From the NCBI RefSeq assembly GCF_009183655.1, contig NZ_WEIO01000011.1:96436-160435 (forward strand): a DNA stretch of 64,000 bases, in the 5' to 3' direction. This document shows positions 18,140-26,817 of the stretch, in pieces; positions within the stretch are counted from its first letter, which is position 1; the number at the start of each line of letters is the position of its first letter. Source of the DNA: Bacillus aerolatus (lineage in GTDB: Bacteria > Bacillota > Bacilli > Bacillales > Domibacillaceae). The notes below the pieces were generated by a model. That model was not told the DNA's origin. It did no database searches and worked only from the letters and a program-made list of their open reading frames with translations. Position numbers and translations under genes: made by a program.

Positions 18140-18811
18140 ATGTTTCAGTTTTTTAAACGGGTAAGAACGTATGTCGGCTCGGAGTTAAATGCTGCTTTGG
18201 AAAAAGCAGAGGATCCGGTAAAAATGCTTGATCAATTTATGCGGGAAATGGAAATGGACATTCGTGATGCAGAAATGGCAGTAGCTAAGCAGATTGCCAA
18301 TGAAAAGATGCTGAAAAAAAAGCTGGATGATGCAAAAAGTATGGTGGAAAAACGCCAGCAGCAAGCCGTTACAGCTCTTGAAGCAGGGAATGAAGATCTT
18401 GCCCGCCGTGCACTTGAAGATAAAAAAGTGTATGAAGGCCAGGCTGAATCGATGCGCACAGCCCACGCGCAGGCGTCACAAGATGCTTCTGTCTTGAGAG
18501 AAAAGCTTGGTGAAATGAAGCAGGAATACGAGGAAATGAGATTGAAAAAAGATTCTTTAAAGGCACGTGCTGAGTCAGCGAAAGCGAGAACGAAAATGAA
18601 CCGGGCAATGTCTTCCATTGGCGGCGATGAATCACGGCGTGGGTTTGAACGTATGGAAGAAAAAGTACTGCGGTATGAGGCGGAAGCAGAAACATCTGAT
18701 GATTTAAGATCTTCCACGCGCAGTATTGATGCCGAGCTGGATGCGCTGAAAACAAATAGTGCGATTGACGAGGAATTAGCAGCTTTAAAGAAAAAATTAG
18801 GGAAAGAATAA
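18140..18811 (+). CDS. PspA/IM30-family protein (second copy)
   Basis: A 223-residue helical protein of the PspA/IM30 family: FQFFKRVRTYVGSELNAAL at the N-terminus, DPVKMLDQFMREMEMD in the first long helix, coiled coil throughout. It is only distantly similar to LiaH at 4513 and belongs to a different operon with a different promoter type, so the cell has two independently controlled PspA responses. Expected to coat stressed inner membrane. Confidence 0.9.
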   Translation: MFQFFKRVRTYVGSELNAALEKAEDPVKMLDQFMREMEMDIRDAEMAVAKQIANEKMLKKKLDDAKSMVEKRQQQAVTALEAGNEDLARRALEDKKVYEGQAESMRTAHAQASQDASVLREKLGEMKQEYEEMRLKKDSLKARAESAKARTKMNRAMSSIGGDESRRGFERMEEKVLRYEAEAETSDDLRSSTRSIDAELDALKTNSAIDEELAALKKKLGKE

Positions 18812-18841
18812 TTCTTTCCTCTTTTTATTGGAGTGTTTTCC

Positions 18842-19408
18842 ATGAAAAAACGACTATTTTTGTTATTTGCTTTATTTGCCGCAGCGGCCGGTCTTTTAGC
18901 CGGCTGCGGGTCGGCGCAAATAGAAGATTACATATCAGACCGCTATTCGCTAATTGATGTCGTCCGCAGTCAAGATGCCGGAATAGAAGATTCTTATGTT
19001 TATCTAGCAGAAGATCAGCAAGTGAAAGAGGTGGCGGATGAACTGATTCAAGTGCAAAAACCTGATGAAACCGGAAAGTATGTAAGTGGCAAACAAGTTC
19101 TTATTTATGACGATCAATTCGTCATTTTAACAGAGGCCCCTGATCAGCCGGACCAGACACTGATTGAAGTGTCCGATCAAGAGTTTGTTCGCAGTTATTA
19201 TCATCCGGGCTTCTTTCAAGGGATGCTGCTTGGGCACATGTTAAGCAATATGTTTGGCGGGGGCTGGGATCGTTATCAGCGCGGCCGGTGCGGTTCTGCT
19301 TACAACAATGATTGCTATGGCGGCTATGGTTCAACGGGCAGATGGAATTCCGGAGCGGGCGGACGCGGCTCTACCTTCCGGGGCGGGGGCCCGGGAACGG
19401 GGAAATAA
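18842..19408 (+). CDS. DUF4247 lipoprotein
   Basis: 188 residues with a lipoprotein signal peptide (MKKRLFLLF ... LLAGCGS, lipobox cysteine about residue 22), a DUF4247-like extracellular domain (SDRYSLIDVV ... VLIYDDQFVIL) and a glycine-rich tail containing two cysteines. The ATG at 18842 with GGAG nine bases upstream is preferred over a GTG at 18833. Extracytoplasmic lipid-anchored member of the PspA operon; function unknown. Confidence 0.78.
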   Translation: MKKRLFLLFALFAAAAGLLAGCGSAQIEDYISDRYSLIDVVRSQDAGIEDSYVYLAEDQQVKEVADELIQVQKPDETGKYVSGKQVLIYDDQFVILTEAPDQPDQTLIEVSDQEFVRSYYHPGFFQGMLLGHMLSNMFGGGWDRYQRGRCGSAYNNDCYGGYGSTGRWNSGAGGRGSTFRGGGPGTGK

Positions 19409-19435
19409 TTGATTATTTAGTAGAGGAGAAGTGAA

Positions 19436-19831
19436 ATGAATCCGTTTTTATTAACCTTTCTTTATTTTGTGGTAGCCATTTTAGTTGTGATGGCTGGCTT
19501 GTTTATTTTTGAAATGCTCACCAGAAAGTATAAAGACTGGCATGAAATTAAAGAAGGAAACGTTGCTGTGGCGCTTTCGATAAGCGGAAAAATAGTTGGT
19601 ATCTGCATTATTTTAATGTTCTCTAGCCTCCATAATGACACGATTATAGAGACATTAATTTGGGGAGGGTACGGTGTGGTTTTGCAAATGGCAGCCTATT
19701 TATTGTTTGAGCTGTTTACCCGTAACTTTTCAGTTGAAGAACAATTGAAAGCACGCAATAGTGCAGTAGGAATTGTTTCATTCTGTGTATCCGTCGGGCT
19801 TTCATTTGTGATCGGCGCGTCTATCACGTAA
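19436..19831 (+). CDS. DUF350 (YjfL-type) membrane protein
   Basis: 131 residues with four hydrophobic segments arranged as two repeats, each containing an EMLTRKY / ELFTRNF element after a helix, the mark of DUF350. E. coli YjfL is of this family and is also encoded beside a PspA homologue. Role unknown; it may form a small membrane complex with PspA and the synthase-like protein. Confidence 0.85.
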   Translation: MNPFLLTFLYFVVAILVVMAGLFIFEMLTRKYKDWHEIKEGNVAVALSISGKIVGICIILMFSSLHNDTIIETLIWGGYGVVLQMAAYLLFELFTRNFSVEEQLKARNSAVGIVSFCVSVGLSFVIGASIT

Positions 19832-19853
19832 TGGCGCACGGCAGGTGGAAAAA

Positions 19854-21407
19854 ATGAATAAAGAAGAATTATTGAAACAAAGCAGCAGCATTTACTGGGC
19901 ATCAGGGATCGTATCGATTTGCGGCATTATTTTTGAAGTTCTATTTGGTGCTCTCGGTTCTTACATACTTGGAGACGGCGTGAAGCAGTATACGCTGACA
20001 ATCTCGCTTTTTTTAACGGGTATGGGTATTGGCGCCTTTATAAGTGAAAAGATTACAAAGCAGCTAGTTCTCTCCTTCATTTGGATTGAATACGGCATCG
20101 GGCTGATTGGCGGGTTTTCGGCTTTTCTTTTATTTGGAGTAACCGCCTACTTGCCGGATGGAACAGACGCACTGTTTTTATATGGGGTTACACTCATTGT
20201 TGGTACATTGACAGGAGTGGAGCTGCCGGTTTTAATCCGCAAAGCAAACGACATCGGCGTTGCTTTGCATAAAAGCACAGCGAAAGTGTTATTTTCCGAT
20301 TATGCGGGCGGCTTGATCGGCGGACTGTTATTTTTATTTTTGCTCCGCCCTTATTTCGGCCTCGTGAAAACGGCATTTATTGTAGCGACGATCAATGTGG
20401 TGGTGGCGCTCTGGATAACCGTGAAATTCAGGCAGGAGCTGTCTAATTTTGCTCTCCATGCAGGAGCGGGGGGCTTCTTGCTTGTGCTTATTTTGGCCGG
20501 TATTTTATTTGGGGAAGAAGCGGCTTTCCATTTTGAACAGAAACTGTACAAAGATCCAATTATTTATTCGGAACAAACCGCTTACCAGCAAATCGTATTA
20601 ACGAGAGAAGAAGGGGATACAAGACTTTATTTAGATGGCCAATTGCAGTTTAGCGCGGCTGATGAGCATCGTTACCATGAAACTCTTGTTCATCCGGCCA
20701 TGGCAGCGGCAGGCAGCCGTAAGCGGGTGTTAGTCCTCGGCGGCGGGGATGGGCTCGCTGTCAGAGAGGTGTTGAAGTATGGTGATACCCACTCTGTTAC
20801 GCTTGTGGATCTCGACCCGAAAATGGTGGAACTGGCCAATACGCACCATCTATTAACAGAGTTAAATGAGCATTCGCTTAAAAATAAAAAGGTGAAAGCC
20901 ATCCATCAAGACGCGTTCCGCTACCTGGAAGAAACAGATGGCTTTTATGACGTAATTCTTGTGGACTTGCCCGATCCGAACAATGAATCGCTCAATAAGC
21001 TTTATACGGCAGAGTTTTATTCCTTGCTCCGTAACCATCTAGCCCCAGACGGGGCAATGATGGTGCAGGCGACAAGTCCTGTGTTTGCACCTGAAGTGTA
21101 CTGGACAATTAATAAAACGATTCAAGAAGCAAAACTGCTGACAAACAATTTGCATGTTGATATTCCAAGCTTTGGCGGCTGGGGATTTGTTCTCGCTTCG
21201 CGTCAGCCTATTTTGGTTGATAGTTTGGAAGTGAAAGCAGAAACAAGCTATTTGACGACAGAACTTCTGCCAGCGCTTACCCGGTTTGGAAAAGACGAAG
21301 ATGCGACGATTAAAGATACGAATGGGAGGCCAATTGAATTAAAACCGAATACGTTGATTCGGCCCAACCTCATTGAAGTGTATGAAAAATCGTGGAGATA
21401 TTATTAG
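19854..21407 (+). CDS. Membrane-bound spermidine-synthase-like protein
   Basis: 517 residues: about seven transmembrane helices in the first ~210, then a spermidine-synthase (aminopropyltransferase) fold with LYLDGQLQFSAADEHRYHE, the nucleotide-binding loop VLVLGGGDGLAVREV, TLVDLDP and VDLPDPNNESL. In soluble SpeE the catalytic Asp occurs at about this last motif. Whether it makes a polyamine or another aminopropylated product is unknown; co-occurrence with PspA and DUF350 points to a membrane-stress role. ATG at 19854 behind AGGTGG chosen over a GTG at 19845. Last gene of the operon. Confidence 0.85.
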   Translation: MNKEELLKQSSSIYWASGIVSICGIIFEVLFGALGSYILGDGVKQYTLTISLFLTGMGIGAFISEKITKQLVLSFIWIEYGIGLIGGFSAFLLFGVTAYLPDGTDALFLYGVTLIVGTLTGVELPVLIRKANDIGVALHKSTAKVLFSDYAGGLIGGLLFLFLLRPYFGLVKTAFIVATINVVVALWITVKFRQELSNFALHAGAGGFLLVLILAGILFGEEAAFHFEQKLYKDPIIYSEQTAYQQIVLTREEGDTRLYLDGQLQFSAADEHRYHETLVHPAMAAAGSRKRVLVLGGGDGLAVREVLKYGDTHSVTLVDLDPKMVELANTHHLLTELNEHSLKNKKVKAIHQDAFRYLEETDGFYDVILVDLPDPNNESLNKLYTAEFYSLLRNHLAPDGAMMVQATSPVFAPEVYWTINKTIQEAKLLTNNLHVDIPSFGGWGFVLASRQPILVDSLEVKAETSYLTTELLPALTRFGKDEDATIKDTNGRPIELKPNTLIRPNLIEVYEKSWRYY

Positions 21408-21477
21408 CAGTAAATGAATTCTCGAGATACATTGATATGATAGATGATAAATTATCGATTAAACATGAAGAAGTTTA

Positions 21478-21534
21478 AAAAGGGAACCGTCCGAAAAGTC
21501 ATTGAGTAACTGGCTTTAGAACAGTTCCCTTTAT
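21478..21534. terminator. Terminator after the PspA-SpeE-like operon
   Basis: AAAGGGAACCGTCC ... AGTCA / TGGCT ... ACAGTTCCCTTT inverted repeat with A and T runs on either side; serves the convergent operons. It resembles the hairpins at 26766 and 47981. Confidence 0.7.
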
Positions 21535-21566
21535 TTATTAACCGTTTGATTATTAACTAACTTTCA

Positions 21567-23051
21567 TTAGCCAATCACTTTCGTGGACATATCGCCTTCT
21601 TTTGTGTTTTTCACCTCGCCGCTGCTTTCCTTTACCGGGAAAAGCAAGCTGAAGACGATGCCGAAGAAAGCGGCGATAAAAAAGGTAGTAAAGCGGGAAG
21701 AGATAATTTCTTCAAGCGGTGTGGAAATCCAGATGATGGTACCGATAAAGCCGGAAAGAATAGTAGCAATTACGCCGATTCCGGAATAGCGTTTCCAGAA
21801 GAAAGTGAGAATGATTGCTGGTGAAAGCGTACAGCCGACACCTGCCCACGCCCAGCTGACGACGAGATAGACGAGCGATTTGGACGTTAAAGCAATGACT
21901 AATCCTAATAAACCGGCCCCAATGATCGTAAGTCTTGAAATAGTGACAAGCTGTTTTTCAGTCAACTTTTTGCCGAGAGCATTGTTGACGATATCTTCGC
22001 TCACTGAGCTTGTAATGACGAGGAGCTGGGAATCAGCCGTAGAAATGATAGCTGCCAATATACCTGAAAGTAAAATACCTGCGATCCAAGGCGGCAATAA
22101 GTCAAGAATCATAAATGGCAAAATCGTTTCTACGTCGGCAAAACTTTGTCCTTGGTATAAAGTGAGAGCAGTAAGTCCAATCATGAACGCACCGCCGTAA
22201 GCGAGAATCGTCCAAGTAATAGCTACACGGCTCGCGGTTTTTGCTTCTTTTTCATTTTTTAACGCCATAAACCGGGCGCTGAGCTGCGGCTGGCCGCCAA
22301 GGAAGCCGAAGAACCAGGCAAAGTTATTGAAGAGGAGGAGGCCTAGAGCAAAACCGATGGCCCCGCCTGTCCATGAATCCATTGTAGGGCCGGCAGCTGT
22401 TAATGCCGCACTGATAGAAAGGTCAGCGGCGTTAATATGGAAAAGGGCAACGATTGGCAGGACAACTAACGTGACGAGCATCATTAAACTTTGAATCATA
22501 TCTGTCCAGACGACAGCGGTAAATCCGCCGAGGTAAGAGAGGAGAATAACGATCGCGAGACTCAAAACAGCTCCCACGGTCACATTGATGTTGAAAACAG
22601 CGAATAATGTTTTACCGGCACCGGCAATTTGAGCCCCAAAATAAAACATCATAAAGCTGATAATTAAAATCGTCGACATCCAGAGAATAATTTTCGAATG
22701 GCTTCCGAATCGTTTAGCTAAGTAACCAGGCAGTGTCATGACTTGGTGTTCTTCTGCTTCTTTCATAAAACGTTTCGCTAAAAACAGCCAGGAAAAAACA
22801 ATCCCTAATGAAATACCAACGGCAACCCATACACCGGAAAGACCGGTGGCGAAAACAAATCCTGTATAACCTAAGAGAAGCCAGGCTGATTCACCGGTGG
22901 CTCTTTCCGAGAAAGCAAGCGCCCAGCCCGGCAGTTTCTTGCCGCCGAGAAGGAAAGAGGCGTGATCCATCTCTTTCCGGCTAAACAAATAACCCGCCCC
23001 AAGCATCAGTAAACAATAAAGAACAAATTCAACCATAACTATGGTATGCAC
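21567..23051 (-). CDS. Sodium:solute symporter, proline-type (PutP/OpuE-like)
   Basis: 494-residue member of the SSS family with about 13 transmembrane helices. ERATGESAWLLLGYTG, the LGGFTAVVWTDMIQSLMM sodium-site helix and GILAAIISTADSQLLV are the family hallmarks and are close to PutP. GTG start behind AAAGGGGATGGTGG. Third gene of an operon with the FAD oxidase and the cyclodeaminase-like protein, so it probably imports their substrate, an imino or amino acid such as proline, but an osmoprotective proline role (OpuE) remains possible. Confidence 0.85.
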   Translation of the reverse strand: MHTIVMVEFVLYCLLMLGAGYLFSRKEMDHASFLLGGKKLPGWALAFSERATGESAWLLLGYTGFVFATGLSGVWVAVGISLGIVFSWLFLAKRFMKEAEEHQVMTLPGYLAKRFGSHSKIILWMSTILIISFMMFYFGAQIAGAGKTLFAVFNINVTVGAVLSLAIVILLSYLGGFTAVVWTDMIQSLMMLVTLVVLPIVALFHINAADLSISAALTAAGPTMDSWTGGAIGFALGLLLFNNFAWFFGFLGGQPQLSARFMALKNEKEAKTASRVAITWTILAYGGAFMIGLTALTLYQGQSFADVETILPFMILDLLPPWIAGILLSGILAAIISTADSQLLVITSSVSEDIVNNALGKKLTEKQLVTISRLTIIGAGLLGLVIALTSKSLVYLVVSWAWAGVGCTLSPAIILTFFWKRYSGIGVIATILSGFIGTIIWISTPLEEIISSRFTTFFIAAFFGIVFSLLFPVKESSGEVKNTKEGDMSTKVIG

Positions 23052-23103
23052 GTTCCACCATCCCCTTTAGGATTTATTGAATTTAAGGTTTACTGCTTCT
23101 ATT

Positions 23104-24069
23104 TTAAAAGTCTATTTCCTGGCCGATACTTTGCTGAGCAGCTTTTTCATAGATGGCACGAGCGGCAACGACATCAAATAAAGCCATGCCGGTTGATTTG
23201 AAAATTAAGGGTTTTTCCATACTAATATCGGGTTTCACTTTGCCAGTGACAACACTTGAGAAAGGAATTAATTGAGATTCCACTAACCAGCGGTTTTTGA
23301 TCGGGTCAATCACATCGCCTGTTTCATGGATGGCATCGAGTGTATCAATAAACAGGTGGTCTGCCTGTTTGAAAAGCGATTCTGGAAGTTCTCGCATATG
23401 TGGCTGGAAAGAGCCGACGCCAATGACTAGCTTTCCATTGTAAATGTCGGGCTGATTGGGCAGGACAGGTGCTTCGGACGTTGTAGCAGCGATGATAATA
23501 TTTGAATGGGTGACAACTTCATCAGGCTGATTCATGATGTGAATGTTGATATGAGGGGGCAGGTGTGCTTGAATGTCTTTAGCAAAAGCGGCTGCTTTTT
23601 CTTGTGTCCGATTATATAAGTAAATGTCTTGGATTTTGCGCTCCAGACACACAGCCAACAGCTGATAAAAACCTTGGGCGCCCGTCCCAATCAACCCAGC
23701 AGATGCGGAGCCAGCGGGAGCTAAATAACGGGCAGCGAGACCACCTAATGCCCCCGTGCGTAAGCCGGTCAAATACGTCCCGTTTAAAATAGCTTTCGTT
23801 TCACCGTTCGTTCCGTCAGTTAAGATCATTAGCCCTTGTGTGACCGGATGATCTTTATTATTCGGGAAGACGGTAACAATCTTTGTGCCTAATGATTGAT
23901 TAGCGGCGCATGGCATCAGCAGCAAGGTGTTTTCGTTATGAGACATGTGCGTTCTCGCATCCATTTGAAACTGCTCCTCGTCATAAAGCTTATACGCGAG
24001 TTCCACAGCCTCGATCACATTGGCCATTCCAGCTGCCTGCTGCATGCTTTTTTCATTTAAAATTAACAA
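23104..24069 (-). CDS. Ornithine cyclodeaminase / mu-crystallin family protein
   Basis: 321 residues, TTG start behind GAGGTG. NAD(P)-binding GLIGTGAQG loop near residue 125, the LRTGALGGLAARYLAP segment before it, and GVGSFQPHMREL, STGMALFDVVAA at the end. The family includes ornithine cyclodeaminase, alanine dehydrogenase and ketimine (pyrroline- or piperideine-2-carboxylate) reductases. Next to a proline-type symporter and a D-amino-acid-oxidase-fold enzyme, a cyclic-imine reductase is the most fitting role, but this is inference. Confidence 0.83.
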   Translation of the reverse strand: MLILNEKSMQQAAGMANVIEAVELAYKLYDEEQFQMDARTHMSHNENTLLLMPCAANQSLGTKIVTVFPNNKDHPVTQGLMILTDGTNGETKAILNGTYLTGLRTGALGGLAARYLAPAGSASAGLIGTGAQGFYQLLAVCLERKIQDIYLYNRTQEKAAAFAKDIQAHLPPHINIHIMNQPDEVVTHSNIIIAATTSEAPVLPNQPDIYNGKLVIGVGSFQPHMRELPESLFKQADHLFIDTLDAIHETGDVIDPIKNRWLVESQLIPFSSVVTGKVKPDISMEKPLIFKSTGMALFDVVAARAIYEKAAQQSIGQEIDF

Positions 24070-24100
24070 ATAAGTTCACCTCTTTATAGATCTTAATGAG

Positions 24101-25261
24101 CTACACTATAGCGTGCTCGAGGACTAAATCATTCTCCGCAAATCGTTCGACGCGCAACGGAGTCAAGTCGAGCGTTTCATACTTTCCTTTGCAGATTAAT
24201 TCGGCCAATCCAATGCCGACACCAGGCGCCTGCTGCATGCCGTGGCCGCTGAAGCCGAGCGCCATGTAGTATCCTTTCATCGCTGGGTGCTCGCCAATAA
24301 TGGCATTTTGGTCTTCTGTGTTAAAGTCATATAAGCCTGCCCAGCCGGATTCGAGCTTCACGCTTTCAAAGTTAGGAACACGGTGTGCCAGAATAGGCCA
24401 CAGTTCCTCAAAGTACGAACGCTTCCAGGAAAAATCAATGCCTGGTTTAACGTCTTCAGAAAAGCCGGTAATGACCCGGTCGCCTTCATGGCGAAAGTAT
24501 ACACCTGTCGGATCGACTGTGAGAGGCAGCGGTTTTTGGAGCGGAACCGATGAATCAAATTGGAAAATTTGTCTTTTTAACGGAACGATCGGCAACGAAA
24601 GCCCAATTTTTTCACTTAAAATAGCTCCCCAAGCACCGGCGCAATTAACAACGATGGGGGCTTTGTATTCTTCGCCGTCGAGTAAACGGACCCCGGTTAT
24701 CCGGTCGTTTTCTGTTAAAAACGTATCGACCTCTTTTGAGACATAATCGACTTCCAGCTTTTGTGCGTTTTTCTTATACGTCTGCATGACCGAATAAGCA
24801 TCCAAGTAGCCGTCTTCAGAACAATACAGGCCGCCGGCAAGGTCGTTTACTGCCAGTTCGGGAATAATGGAGCGAAGTTCATCAACAGAAAGAAATTGAG
24901 ATGGAACGCCTAATTCATTTTGCAGTTTTCGCTGGCTTTCAATGCCAGGAACCATTTCTTCAGTCGCTAAAAATAAATATCCTCTTTGCTGAAAATCAAT
25001 TTTTGCCGGTTCCCCGTTAAGCGCCATCTCTTCGGGGAATGCTTTGTATTTTTGCAGACTAAAGCGGCTTAACTTAATGTTAATGGCTGTTGTGAATAAC
25101 TGCCGAATTCCTCCAGCGCTGCGGGGAGTGGATGAGAATTCGTAAATCGGGTCTTTTTCGAAGACGGTAATTTTGCCCTCAAATCCACTTTTACGCAAAG
25201 AATAAGCTGTGCTTGATCCCATGACTCCGCCGCCTACAATGACAATATCTGCTTTATGCAC
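24101..25261 (-). CDS. FAD-dependent oxidoreductase (D-amino acid oxidase / sarcosine oxidase fold)
   Basis: 386 residues. N-terminal Rossmann FAD motif VIVGGGVMGSSTAYSL, SAGGIRQLF near residue 48, VVNCAGAWG in the middle and ALGFSGHGMQQAPGVG near the C-terminus; these place it in the DAO family with sarcosine/proline/dimethylglycine-type oxidases. GTG start at 25261 behind AGGAGG. First gene of the operon with the cyclodeaminase-like and symporter genes, under a promoter with a cre site. Likely oxidises an imported imino or N-methylated amino acid. Confidence 0.85.
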   Translation of the reverse strand: MHKADIVIVGGGVMGSSTAYSLRKSGFEGKITVFEKDPIYEFSSTPRSAGGIRQLFTTAINIKLSRFSLQKYKAFPEEMALNGEPAKIDFQQRGYLFLATEEMVPGIESQRKLQNELGVPSQFLSVDELRSIIPELAVNDLAGGLYCSEDGYLDAYSVMQTYKKNAQKLEVDYVSKEVDTFLTENDRITGVRLLDGEEYKAPIVVNCAGAWGAILSEKIGLSLPIVPLKRQIFQFDSSVPLQKPLPLTVDPTGVYFRHEGDRVITGFSEDVKPGIDFSWKRSYFEELWPILAHRVPNFESVKLESGWAGLYDFNTEDQNAIIGEHPAMKGYYMALGFSGHGMQQAPGVGIGLAELICKGKYETLDLTPLRVERFAENDLVLEHAIV

Positions 25262-25308
25262 ATAACATCCTCCTCTGTCTTTTAGTTACTTTTGTTTTGT
25301 TATTCTCC

Positions 25309-25336
25309 ATTATAGTTAGAAAGCGCTTTCATTCAA
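25309..25336 (-). promoter_or_regulatory. SigA promoter of the FAD oxidase operon
   Basis: On the minus strand TTGAAT, 16-base spacer, TATAAT (plus-strand positions 25331-25336 and 25309-25314). Starts transcription about 50 bases before the GTG of the FAD oxidase. Confidence 0.75.
25317..25332. promoter_or_regulatory. CcpA-binding cre site
   Basis: TAGAAAGCGCTTTCAT; read on the minus strand, ATGAAAGCGCTTTCTA fits every fixed position of the consensus WTGNAANCGNWNNCWW. It fills the spacer between -35 and -10 of the FAD oxidase operon promoter, so carbon catabolite repression by blocking RNA polymerase is expected. Confidence 0.8.
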
Positions 25337-25433
25337 TATGCAATTTATACAAAAAATTGGTATAATCAAGAGGATAAATAAACGGAATATTAAGAATTAT
25401 CCTGTGAGGCCAATCATCTGTTGAGGTGAAGCG

Positions 25434-26636
25434 ATGAAATTTTTTGAACAAATTGCCCAATCAATAGTGGAACAAACATCAACTGTTTTGGACGTGTCGA
25501 TGAGTATTACAGATGCGAATGGAATTATTATAGGGTGCAGCAGTGTGGAGCGGATAGGCTCATACCACGTTGTGACGAAAGAAGTAACAAAAGCCGGAAG
25601 GTCTATCATTTTTACGAAAGAAAAAGTAGCAGACCGAGTGAATGTGCTCCCTGGTGTGGCGACGCCCATTCGCTTTCAGCAGCAAATCATTGGAGTGCTT
25701 GGCATTATTGGAGAGCCGGATGAAGTCGGCCGTTATGTAGAATTTGTGCGGAATCACGTGGAAATGATGCTGCGGGAGTCATTTCGGACAGAATCATTTT
25801 ATATTCAGATGAAAACAACCGAGCTCTTTATCCAGCATTTGATTCATTTCAAAGAATGGGACAACGAAGGAACGCTGCACAATTATTGTGAAATGTCGGG
25901 CTTTCATTTTGACCAGCCGCGCTTATGCATTTTGATTGATATTCCGTCCTTACATAAGCCGAAGGAAGAGGAGAACAAACCGGTTAGGATCTCACAATAT
26001 GATTTATTCCAGATGATCAGCAACTTTTTTGAAGATCATTCTGAAGATATCATCAGCCCGATCAACCCAAAGCAATGGATTGTGCTTAAATACATGGAAG
26101 GCTATGATGCTGACAAGCTTAGACACCAGTGCGAACGCGCAGTAAAAGGATTAAAAAACTTTCTGCAAAATAACAAAATTCCCGGTAAAGTGTCCATCGC
26201 TTACGGAAAAAGCCATGAAGGCCTGGCAGGTGTCAGCCGCTCTTACCACCAGGCGCTGCAAACATTGACAACAGGGAAGCAAAGCAAGGCGGAGGCGTGC
26301 ATATATGCATTTGATGACTGGAGTATTTTGTTGAACACACTTATTAAGGAAATTAATCCGGCTTTTTCAGAAACACTAAATGACTATATCGAAAAGCTGT
26401 TGTCTCAGCCGAATGCATCTGTACTGATTGAAACGTTTCTCGTTTATTGCGAGCAGGGGCTGAACGTCAGCCAGGCTGCGAGGAGATTGTACGTTCACCG
26501 CAATACCTTGTTATACCGCCTGAATCAATTGAATCAAATTTTCACCATTGATACGCAGTCTTTTGAACAATGTATGCTTCTTTATTTGGCATTAAAGCAA
26601 AATAAGAAAGTGGAACAGTGGGCGCAAATGATATGA
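25434..26636 (+). CDS. CdaR/PucR-type transcriptional regulator, copy 2
   Basis: 400-residue paralogue of the regulator at 11080: same CdaR sensing domain (EQIAQSIVEQTSTVLDVSMS, GVATPIRF, GVLGIIGEP) and C-terminal PucR helix-turn-helix (VSQAARRLYVHRNTLLYRL). ATG behind GAGGTGAAG. A perfect TATAAT lies at 25361-25366 in the divergent region shared with the FAD oxidase operon, which it probably controls. The ligand is likely a substrate or product of that operon. Confidence 0.86.
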   Translation: MKFFEQIAQSIVEQTSTVLDVSMSITDANGIIIGCSSVERIGSYHVVTKEVTKAGRSIIFTKEKVADRVNVLPGVATPIRFQQQIIGVLGIIGEPDEVGRYVEFVRNHVEMMLRESFRTESFYIQMKTTELFIQHLIHFKEWDNEGTLHNYCEMSGFHFDQPRLCILIDIPSLHKPKEEENKPVRISQYDLFQMISNFFEDHSEDIISPINPKQWIVLKYMEGYDADKLRHQCERAVKGLKNFLQNNKIPGKVSIAYGKSHEGLAGVSRSYHQALQTLTTGKQSKAEACIYAFDDWSILLNTLIKEINPAFSETLNDYIEKLLSQPNASVLIETFLVYCEQGLNVSQAARRLYVHRNTLLYRLNQLNQIFTIDTQSFEQCMLLYLALKQNKKVEQWAQMI

Positions 26637-26765
26637 AATAAATATAGACATTTATCATTGAACGATGTGCATATTTCGGTGGTTCCCGTTCATAATACGG
26701 ATGCAGGTGTACAAAAATTAGGGTTGCTCGTGCACAACGCGGCGCTGCTTTCCTATATTCATTAA

Positions 26766-26812
26766 AAAGGCTGCCCAGATGTCAGTTAGTCACTGACTTT
26801 CAGGACAGCCTC
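26766..26812. terminator. Bidirectional terminator between CdaR copy 2 and the GlcD-type gene
   Basis: AGGCTGCCC ... GTCAGT / ACTGAC ... GGACAGCCT with an A run before and T-containing sequence after. One of three related hairpins in the window (21478, 47981). Confidence 0.7.
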
Positions 26813-26817
26813 ATCAA

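Noticed and set aside
26640..26765. Open stretch after CdaR copy 2 reading SLNDVHISVVPVHNTDAG, possibly a gene relic
   Set aside because: Too short (about 40 codons), no start with a ribosome site, and no family recognised.
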